In this document: one piece after another, positions 58,487 through 64,000 of the stretch
How the letters are laid out: each line of letters opens with the position of its first letter
How positions within the stretch are numbered: the stretch's first letter is position 1
Assembly: GCA_905478295.1 (NCBI GenBank)
Contig: CAJQHZ010000035.1
Span: 54,498-118,497 of the forward strand
Source: an uncultured Flavobacteriales bacterium
GTDB lineage: Bacteria > Bacteroidota > Bacteroidia > Flavobacteriales > Schleiferiaceae
DNA length: 64,000 nucleotides
Direction of reading: 5' to 3'
Notes under the pieces: model-generated
Database searches by the model: none
What the model was told of the DNA's origin: nothing
Seen by the model: only the letters and a program-made list of their open reading frames with translations
Position numbers and translations under genes: made by a program

Positions 58487-58494
58487 TTAAACAA
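58487..58494. promoter_or_regulatory. TTAAACAA half-site upstream of the carH-like gene
   Basis: TTAAACAA lies 26 bases before the GTG start of the MerR-type gene. The same 8-mer, as an inverted pair, recurs before the sigma-factor gene (59464-59495), so this may be a binding site for autoregulation. The 114-base divergent gap 58407-58520 has no other clear element. Confidence 0.4.
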
Positions 58495-58520
58495 TATATC
58501 TTTTCTGAGGTTAGCAAGAA

Positions 58521-59408
58521 GTGGAAAGTAAGTATTCAATTAAAGATTTAGAACAATTAAGCGGTATCAAGGCCCATACAATACGTGCATGGGAGCAGCG
58601 ATACAAGCTAATAGAGCCTAAACGGACAGTAACAAACATTCGTTATTATGGTGATCACGATTTACGTGTTGTTTTAAATACATCCGTACTTCTTGGTGCG
58701 GGGTGGAAAATCGGGAAGGTTTCGAAGCACTCACCAGATGAACTAGCGTACCTTGCTTTAGAGGCTAGTCCATACGAGGGTAATTTTACTTATGAGTTGA
58801 ATGAGCTAAAGTTTGCCACGCTTGGTTTTGATATCAAGAGGTTTGAGGCAATAATGGACCATTGCATAGAAAAATATGGTGTCCATGCTACTTACAGAGA
58901 GGTCATTGGTGACTACATACAGGAGCTTGGTAAGCTTTGGCTTTCAGGAAGTGTAGGTATCTCACAAGAACATTTTGTTTCGTCATTAATAAGGCAAAAA
59001 ATATATGCTGCGATTGATGCACTTCCAGCTATAGCTAACGAGAACAACGGAAAGTACGCTATTTTCCTTCCTGCGAATGAGTTGCATGAGATTGGTGTGT
59101 TGTATCTGGCATACATTCTCAAGGAAAGAGGAGAGCAGGTATATTATTTAGGACAGAGCTTACCGAAAGAATATTTAACCGATTTATTAGACAACCAACC
59201 AGTCGATCACCTCATTAGTTGTTTTACTACACATCCGGAAGTACCGGAATTAGGCAATTATTTAGACGAGTTAGAAGAGCTTATTATACATAAAGGCATC
59301 CAAGTACACCTAACTGGGCACATTTTTTCAGAGTATACGCCTGAGCGTGAATTCACCAACATCAATATTTACGGGACTTTAAAGGAATTAAGCGCGGGTT
59401 TGTCTTAA
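58521..59408 (+). CDS. CarH/LitR-type MerR-family transcriptional regulator with B12-binding light-sensor domain
   Basis: 295 residues, GTG start. Domain 1 (1-75): MerR helix-turn-helix, YSIKDLEQLSGIKAHTIRAWEQRY. Domain 2 (~90-170): four-helix cap bearing Trp140-x9-Glu150-His151, the signature Wx9EH of CarH. Domain 3 (~178-290): Rossmann-like B12 domain with Glu187-x-His189-x-x-Gly192, the ExHxxG cobalamin-ligand motif, and LTGH near 265. All residues needed for adenosylcobalamin binding and light sensing are there. CarH tetramers with AdoCbl repress carotenoid genes in the dark; light breaks the Co-C bond and releases DNA. It sits directly before an ECF sigma gene and the crt operon, strongly supporting this role. 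Confidence 0.9.
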   Translation: MESKYSIKDLEQLSGIKAHTIRAWEQRYKLIEPKRTVTNIRYYGDHDLRVVLNTSVLLGAGWKIGKVSKHSPDELAYLALEASPYEGNFTYELNELKFATLGFDIKRFEAIMDHCIEKYGVHATYREVIGDYIQELGKLWLSGSVGISQEHFVSSLIRQKIYAAIDALPAIANENNGKYAIFLPANELHEIGVLYLAYILKERGEQVYYLGQSLPKEYLTDLLDNQPVDHLISCFTTHPEVPELGNYLDELEELIIHKGIQVHLTGHIFSEYTPEREFTNINIYGTLKELSAGLS

Positions 59409-59417
59409 AAATCCATT

Positions 59418-59495
59418 TTGTTTAATAAATTTCTTAAAAGATTATACAAATTGTTCAAACACTTTGTTTAACTTTACGGAACAAACGTTAAACAA
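59418..59495. promoter_or_regulatory. Putative CarH operator region with perfect inverted repeat
   Basis: Core: TTGTTTAAC (59464-59472) and GTTAAACAA (59487-59495), a perfect 9-bp inverted repeat with 14-base spacer, ending 7 bases before the sigma-factor ATG. Additional half-sites: TTGTTTAA at 59418-59425 and TTGTTCAA at 59451-59458. The spacing resembles the long dyads bound by MerR-family dimers. TAACTTTA (59469-59476) within it resembles a -7 element, with TTG at 59451 but at a spacing of 15. The promoter and regulator site may therefore coincide. Confidence 0.6.
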
Positions 59496-59502
59496 CCGTA
59501 TT

Positions 59503-60009
59503 ATGTCAACTTCTGAATTTGGATTACTCATTGATCGCGAGCATGACTTTCTTAGTCAACTAGCTATGAAGCTTACCAAGCGTCGCGATGATGCCGACGA
59601 TCTTCTTCAAGATACGTATTACAAAGCCTTAAAGAATAAAGACAAGTTTGCCACCGGTACAAACTTAAAGGGATGGTTATACACTATAATGAAGAACACC
59701 TTCATTAATAACTACCGTCGTAAGAAGCAACAAAACACGTTTGTAGACGAAACGGAAGGACAGTTCTTTTTAAATTCTAGAGAGGCGGGTAAAACCACCT
59801 TAACAGATGCCAACGTCGACAACCAATACATAATGGATCAAATTGGCACTATAGAAAAGCACTATACTGAAGCGTTTTTCATGCATTACGAGGGCTTTAA
59901 ATATGAGGAAATTGCTGAGCACTTCAATATTCCCTTAGGCACCGTAAAATCTCGTATCTTTTTGGCCCGTAAAAAGATGATGGAAAAGCTTGCCGACCAA
60001 CGTCACTGA
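59503..60009 (+). CDS. ECF-family RNA polymerase sigma factor
   Basis: 168 residues from ATG 59503 (MSTSEFGLL). Sigma region 2: FLSQLAMKLTKRRDDADDLLQDTYYKALKNKD ... NLKGWLYTIMKNTFINNYRR (-10 recognition); region 4: TEAFFMHYEGFKYEEIAEHFNIPLGTVKSRIFLARKKM (helix-turn-helix for -35). Regions 1 and 3 are absent, as in ECF factors. No anti-sigma gene is adjacent, which is unusual; its control is probably transcriptional through the CarH-like regulator, similar to Streptomyces LitR-LitS. It is 24 bases before crtI. Confidence 0.92.
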   Translation: MSTSEFGLLIDREHDFLSQLAMKLTKRRDDADDLLQDTYYKALKNKDKFATGTNLKGWLYTIMKNTFINNYRRKKQQNTFVDETEGQFFLNSREAGKTTLTDANVDNQYIMDQIGTIEKHYTEAFFMHYEGFKYEEIAEHFNIPLGTVKSRIFLARKKMMEKLADQRH

Positions 60010-60033
60010 CCTAAAACCGCCTAAATCGTTCTA

Positions 60034-61521
60034 ATGAAATCAGTAATAGTAATAGGTTCTGGCTTTGCCGGGCTTAGTGCAGCAACCTTCCTTGCCAAAG
60101 AAGGGTATGATGTAACCATTCTTGAAAAAAATGACCAATTAGGGGGAAGAGCCCGTTGTTGGGAAAAGGATGGCTTTAAATTTGACATGGGTCCCAGCTG
60201 GTACTGGATGCCCGATGTTTTCGAAAGGTACTTTGCTTCATTCGGCAAAGAGGTTTCCGACCTTTATAATCTTGTTCGTTTAGACCCTTCATATAGAGTA
60301 GTCTATGGCCCCAACGATCAGGAAGATCAGAGTCCAAATATGGAAGAGCTTGAAGCAATGTTCGACAAGCTTGATCCGGGATCAGGAATGCGTTTACGTA
60401 AGTTTCTCAAGCAAGCAGAATACAAATATAAAGTAGGTATTCAAGACTTAGTTTTTAAACCTGGTCGTTCACTTACAGAATTCATGGATTTCAGAATTGT
60501 TAAAGGTATTTTTCAATTGGATATGCTAAAGGACATTCGTAAACATGTTGCAGAGGTCAGTACGCATCCTAAATTAAAAGCGATCCTTGAGTTTCCTGTA
60601 TTGTTTCTGGGTGCATTACCGCAAAACACACCGGCACTATATAGTTTGATGAATTATGCCGACATGTCCCTTGGCACTTGGTACCCTATGGGGGGTATGA
60701 ACAAGATCATTGAAGGCATGGTAAATGTTGCAAAAGAGCAAGGCGTTAAATTCAGAACCGGCACGGAAGTAACTGGTTTTAAGTATGCGAATGACAAAAT
60801 TATTAGTGTTCTGACTAAAGGCGGAAGTTTTACGGCTGATATCGTAGTAGGAGGAGCTGATTATCATCATATCGATCAAAAAATAAGCAGTCCCGAGTAT
60901 AGAGAATATACTCCGCAATATTGGGAGAAACGTAAAATGGCACCATCCTCACTTTTATTTTATCTAGGTGTCAAAGGAAGAGTGTCAAATGTGTTGCATC
61001 ATAATTTGTTCTTCGATTATGAATTAGAGCAACATGCTCATGAAATCTACACTGACCCATCGTGGCCGACTAAGCCACTTTTCTACGCGAGCGCTCCCAC
61101 CAAAACGGATTCTTCTATAGCACCTGATGGATGCGAAAATATGTTCTTGTTAATGCCTACTGCACCAGGATTAGCAGGTGATAGTGAGGAAGTGAGAGAG
61201 AAATATTATAATTTAATGATGGATCGTCTTGAAGCGTACACAGGAGAGTCGATCAGAGAAAGAGTCATCGTTAAACGTAGTTTCGCTTACAGTGATTTCA
61301 AAAGTGAATACAATAGTTTTAAAGGCAACGCATACGGGTTAGCGAATACGTTAGACCAAACCGCCATCTTTAAGCCAAGGCTAAAAAGCAAGAAAGTAGC
61401 AAACCTATATTTCGCTGGCCAATTGACAACACCTGGTCCCGGCGTTCCACCTTCACTTATAAGTGGGGAAGTAGTTTGTGGTGAAATAGTCAAGGATTAT
61501 TCTTTAAAGAAAGCGGTATGA
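60034..61521 (+). CDS. crtI: Phytoene desaturase
   Basis: 495 residues. FAD-binding N-terminus VIVIGSGFAGLSAATFLAKEGYDVTILEKNDQLGGRA, substrate/FAD region KFDMGPSWYWMPDVFERYF, and the C-terminal dinucleotide signature YFAGQLTTPGPGVPPSLISGE typical of bacterial CrtI. Converts phytoene stepwise to lycopene (or neurosporene) at the inner membrane. The stop overlaps the crtB start (ATGA). Confidence 0.95.
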   Translation: MKSVIVIGSGFAGLSAATFLAKEGYDVTILEKNDQLGGRARCWEKDGFKFDMGPSWYWMPDVFERYFASFGKEVSDLYNLVRLDPSYRVVYGPNDQEDQSPNMEELEAMFDKLDPGSGMRLRKFLKQAEYKYKVGIQDLVFKPGRSLTEFMDFRIVKGIFQLDMLKDIRKHVAEVSTHPKLKAILEFPVLFLGALPQNTPALYSLMNYADMSLGTWYPMGGMNKIIEGMVNVAKEQGVKFRTGTEVTGFKYANDKIISVLTKGGSFTADIVVGGADYHHIDQKISSPEYREYTPQYWEKRKMAPSSLLFYLGVKGRVSNVLHHNLFFDYELEQHAHEIYTDPSWPTKPLFYASAPTKTDSSIAPDGCENMFLLMPTAPGLAGDSEEVREKYYNLMMDRLEAYTGESIRERVIVKRSFAYSDFKSEYNSFKGNAYGLANTLDQTAIFKPRLKSKKVANLYFAGQLTTPGPGVPPSLISGEVVCGEIVKDYSLKKAV

Positions 61522-62354
61522 AGGCACTATTCGACAGCGTAAGTATCAAAGCTAGTAGATTGACCACTAAGTCGTATTCTACCTCCTTTTCGCTGGGTAT
61601 TCTAGGTTTAGATAAAAAGTACCACGACCCGATCTATGCGATTTATGGATTTGTGCGTTTTGCAGACGAAATCGTTGACTCTTTTGAAGGTTATCCCCAA
61701 AAGGAGCTCTTAGAAAGGTTCTGGAAAGACACCCATTTAGCTTTAGACGAAAAAATCAGTTTAAACCCAATCCTAAATAGCTTCCAACAAGTTGTCAATA
61801 CCTTCGAAATTGATCGTGATTTGATTGAAACCTTCTTAAAGTCAATGGAAATGGACCTTTATAAGAGTGATTACGATGAAGCAGGGTATAAAGCATACAT
61901 ATTAGGATCGGCAGAAGTTGTTGGTCTTATGTGTTTGAAAGTATTTGTAGATGGAAGTGAAGAACGCTACCAAATACTAAAAAAGCCTGCGATGCAGTTA
62001 GGTAGTGCATTCCAAAAGATTAATTTCCTTCGCGATTTACATTCGGATTATATGAAATTAGGTCGAACCTACTTTCCTGGTGTAGACTTAAACAACTTTA
62101 ATGAGGCCGTAAAAACGGAAATAGAAGCAGATATCGATATTGATTTTATCGCTGGATATGAAGGAATAAAGCAGTTACCGAAGGGTGCGCGCTTTGGAGT
62201 ATATATCGCCTATGTTTATTACTACAGCCTCTTCAAAAAGATTAAGAAAACACATTGCGACATCATTTTAAGTCAACGTGTAAGAATCTCAAACAAAAGG
62301 AAGTACGGATTATTCTTAAGAAGTTTACTAAGACACACCATTAATTGGATCTAA
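61518..62354 (+). CDS. crtB: Phytoene synthase
   Basis: 278 residues. Prenyl-synthase motifs: YGFVRFADEIVDSF (first Asp-rich motif) and NFLRDLHSDYMKLGRTYFP (second); SYSTSFSLGI near the N-terminus. The trans-isoprenyl head-to-head fold could also be squalene synthase, but adjacency to crtI favours phytoene. Condenses two GGPP. Overlaps crtI by 4 bases; idi follows 3 bases later. No crtE/GGPP synthase gene is in this window. Confidence 0.93.
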   Translation: MKALFDSVSIKASRLTTKSYSTSFSLGILGLDKKYHDPIYAIYGFVRFADEIVDSFEGYPQKELLERFWKDTHLALDEKISLNPILNSFQQVVNTFEIDRDLIETFLKSMEMDLYKSDYDEAGYKAYILGSAEVVGLMCLKVFVDGSEERYQILKKPAMQLGSAFQKINFLRDLHSDYMKLGRTYFPGVDLNNFNEAVKTEIEADIDIDFIAGYEGIKQLPKGARFGVYIAYVYYYSLFKKIKKTHCDIILSQRVRISNKRKYGLFLRSLLRHTINWI

Positions 62355-62357
62355 AAT

Positions 62358-62888
62358 ATGGCTGAACAAGTTATCCTGGTCGACGAGCATGACAATGCTC
62401 TAGGGCTGATGGAGAAAATGGAAGCGCACCGATTGGCGAAATTGCATCGTGCATTTTCTGTTTTCGCCATGAATGACAAGAATGAAATTTTACTGCAGCG
62501 TAGAGCTCTGCATAAATACCACAGCGGAGGGCTATGGACAAACACCTGTTGTTCGCATCCTAGAGACGGTGAAAGTGTAGAAGAGGCTGCCAGAAGAAGG
62601 CTAATGGAAGAGATGGGCTTTACATGCGATGTCAAACGCATCTTTAGCTTTATTTACAAGGCTGAACTTGATAATGATTTAACCGAACACGAACTAGATC
62701 ATGTACTCATCGCACGCTGGAATGATGCCCCTGAAGTTAATCCTGATGAAGTTGAGTCTTTCGACTGGCAATCGGTTGAATGGGTAGCTAATGACATGAA
62801 AAATAACCCTGATCGATATACAGAGTGGTTTAAAATCATTTACGATCGATTTTTAAACTATTGGAACAATGAGGATCACGGTCTATAG
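62358..62888 (+). CDS. idi: Isopentenyl-diphosphate delta-isomerase (type 1)
   Basis: 176 residues, Nudix family. Conserved LWTNTCCSHPRDGESVEEAARRRLMEEMGF: the Cys of NTCCSHP and the Glu of the Nudix box are catalytic; DEHDNALGLMEKMEAHR and the WKI-type tail (WNDAPEVNPDEVESFDWQSVEWV) agree. Interconverts IPP and DMAPP, feeding carotenoid synthesis. Its last 20 bases overlap the start of the PTPS-like gene. Confidence 0.94.
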   Translation: MAEQVILVDEHDNALGLMEKMEAHRLAKLHRAFSVFAMNDKNEILLQRRALHKYHSGGLWTNTCCSHPRDGESVEEAARRRLMEEMGFTCDVKRIFSFIYKAELDNDLTEHELDHVLIARWNDAPEVNPDEVESFDWQSVEWVANDMKNNPDRYTEWFKIIYDRFLNYWNNEDHGL

Positions 62889-63279
62889 AAAAGCGCACTT
62901 TAATGCTGCACATCGTTTACACGAACCCAATCTCACTGAAAAAGAAAATGAGGAACTCTTTGGTAAATGTAACAATCCTTATTTTCATGGACACAACTAC
63001 GAATTAATCGTAGGCGTTACTGGTGAGGTGGATCCCAAAACCGGATATCTTATTGATATGAAGGTTCTGGCCGACCTCATTAAAGCAGAAGTTGAAGACT
63101 ACATGGATCATAAAAATCTTAATGAACAGGTAGCTGAGTTTAAAACGTTAAATCCTACAGCAGAGCACATTGCTTACGTAATCTGGAACAGATTACGGGG
63201 GAAATTGAACACATCGTTCGATTTAAAGGTTACTTTATATGAAACCCCCAGAAACTTTGTTGAGTACTGCGGAGAATAA
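62869..63279 (+). CDS. 6-pyruvoyl-tetrahydropterin synthase / QueD family protein
   Basis: 136 residues. T-fold enzyme with zinc ligands His15, His40 and His42 (AAHRLH, FHGHNY), and a catalytic Cys34 in KCNNP. The CNNPxxHGHNY wording with the MDHKNLNEQV strand and C-terminal LYETPRNFVEYC is closer to the eukaryote-like PTPS than to short QueD, so synthesis of a tetrahydropterin from dihydroneopterin triphosphate is possible; queuosine precursor synthesis cannot be excluded. GTP cyclohydrolase I, which supplies the substrate, is encoded 7 bases downstream. Confidence 0.85.
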   Translation: MRITVYRKAHFNAAHRLHEPNLTEKENEELFGKCNNPYFHGHNYELIVGVTGEVDPKTGYLIDMKVLADLIKAEVEDYMDHKNLNEQVAEFKTLNPTAEHIAYVIWNRLRGKLNTSFDLKVTLYETPRNFVEYCGE

Positions 63280-63286
63280 ATTTATT

Positions 63287-63958
63287 ATGACAAAGCACGA
63301 CCAAAAATACACAACGGAAGAACTTGCCGAATTATTCGACAGTCACATGGGTAGTTCTATAGATACACCACTACGGCCAGATGCGTTCAACTTGAGTGAT
63401 GAAGAAAAGATTTCTCAAATCGCCGAAAAATTCGAAGACATCATGCAGATATTAGGCTTAGACCTAACTGATGATAGCTTACGCGGTACACCATTAAGAG
63501 TTGCAAAAATGTATGTTTCTGAAGCATTTGCAGGTCTAAATCCGAGCAATAAGCCTGAGATTAAACTGTTCGATAATAAGTATCAGTATACGGACATGCT
63601 TATCGAAAAGAACATCACGGTTCATTCACATTGCGAGCATCATTTTGTTCCCATTTTAGGTAATTGTCATATTGCATATATCCCTAATGGACAGGTGGTT
63701 GGTCTATCTAAACTAAATAGAATTGTACGTCACTATTCGAAGCGTCCACAAGTGCAAGAGCGCCTTACCCGTCAAATCGCTGAAGCACTTATGGAAGGAT
63801 TAGGAACACCTAGCGTTGCCGTTTATCTTGAAGCAGATCACATGTGTGTAAAGACCAGAGGCATTGAGGATGCTGGCAGTTCAACGGTTACCATGGCCTT
63901 TCATGGAGCTTTTGAAGATGAACTTCAGCGTCAATACTTTCTAAACGCTGTTCAATAA
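63287..63958 (+). CDS. folE: GTP cyclohydrolase I
   Basis: 223 residues from ATG 63287 (MTKHDQKYTTEE); an upstream frame from 63239 overlaps the previous gene. Type I FolE: RGTPLRVAKMYVSEAFAG, zinc ligands in VHSHCEHHFVPILG (Cys, His) and DHMCVKTRGIED (Cys), RHYSKRPQVQERLTRQIAEAL. Produces dihydroneopterin triphosphate for folate or other pterins. The next gene, a photolyase/cryptochrome start, begins on the base after its stop. Confidence 0.96.
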   Translation: MTKHDQKYTTEELAELFDSHMGSSIDTPLRPDAFNLSDEEKISQIAEKFEDIMQILGLDLTDDSLRGTPLRVAKMYVSEAFAGLNPSNKPEIKLFDNKYQYTDMLIEKNITVHSHCEHHFVPILGNCHIAYIPNGQVVGLSKLNRIVRHYSKRPQVQERLTRQIAEALMEGLGTPSVAVYLEADHMCVKTRGIEDAGSSTVTMAFHGAFEDELQRQYFLNAVQ

Positions 63959-64000
63959 ATGAGTCAAAAAGTTAGCCTTTTTTGGTTTAGACGAGATTTA
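63959..64000 (+). CDS. Photolyase/cryptochrome, N-terminal 14 codons (continues beyond the window)
   Basis: ATG 63959 follows the folE stop with no gap. The first 14 residues, MSQKVSLFWFRRDL, match the start of the DNA photolyase N-terminal domain (LxWFRRDLR). The rest is off the window, so class (CPD, 6-4 or cryptochrome) and chromophore cannot be told. The last gene of the light-regulated unit visible here. Confidence 0.8.
   Translation, partial: MSQKVSLFWFRRDL

Overview
The window reads as a chromosomal segment of a marine-type member of the Bacteroidota, most likely order Flavobacteriales. The evidence is the set of families that are typical of, or nearly confined to, that group: a TonB-dependent receptor, type IX secretion (T9SS) sorting domains, a PorD/DUF4835 protein, a fused E1 alpha/beta 2-oxoacid dehydrogenase, OstA-like and DUF6095-type proteins, and the dnaA / LMW-PTP / RsmI-like / RSH / Fur / purA block. 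Two promoters match the Bacteroidota consensus exactly (TTG, 19 bases, TAnnTTTG), one before the HU gene and one before tRNA-Asp. Genes are very tightly packed, with many 1-4 base overlaps and several convergent or divergent overlaps. I saw no insertion sequence, prophage, CRISPR array or rRNA.

Layout. 1-2.4 kb: end of a TonB receptor and a T9SS-exported alpha/beta-hydrolase-like protein. 2.4-12.2 kb: aminotransferase IV, YqgE, pdxH, HU, fmt-recQ-ATPase operon, an OmpA/PD40 lipid-envelope type protein, rarA, rhomboid protease. 12.1-19.2 kb: rsmE-tsaD, a 1,380-residue TamB, and a heptose guanylyltransferase/phosphatase fusion. 19.3-23.4 kb: tRNA-Asp with promoter and terminator, a secreted Cys/His-rich protein, two tandem glycine-rich outer-membrane-type proteins each made of three internal repeats, and a MORN-like protein. 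23.4-31.5 kb: mnmA, a secreted subtilase, murQ, an RsmB-type methyltransferase, the fused E1, small membrane proteins and a MazG-like protein. 31.5-40.3 kb: OstA-like, purA, fur, relA/spoT, rsmI-like, LMW-PTP and dnaA, followed by an AT-rich intergenic region of about 330 bases. 40.3-58.4 kb: a secreted metallopeptidase, yigZ, ribD, prmC, ligA, dapA, an LpxH-like enzyme, glycosyltransferases, bamD, rpoZ, coaBC, porD, recN, fabI and prfC.

58.4-64.0 kb is the most interesting part. A MerR-type regulator carrying the complete residue signature of the light sensor CarH/LitR (adenosylcobalamin-binding) is followed by an ECF sigma factor, phytoene desaturase (crtI), phytoene synthase (crtB), IPP isomerase (idi), a 6-pyruvoyl-tetrahydropterin-synthase-like enzyme, GTP cyclohydrolase I (folE) and the first 14 codons of a photolyase/cryptochrome. 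From the sigma factor onward the genes are spaced 0-24 bases apart or overlap, so they look like a single transcription unit. Between carH and the sigma gene lies a perfect inverted repeat (TTGTTTAAC, 14 bases, GTTAAACAA) with further half-sites, one of them in front of carH itself. I infer a light-induced photoprotection regulon that joins carotenoid synthesis, pterin cofactor synthesis and photorepair under a B12 photoreceptor with its own sigma factor. The individual families are known; the combination with the pterin genes and the proposed operator are the parts worth testing.
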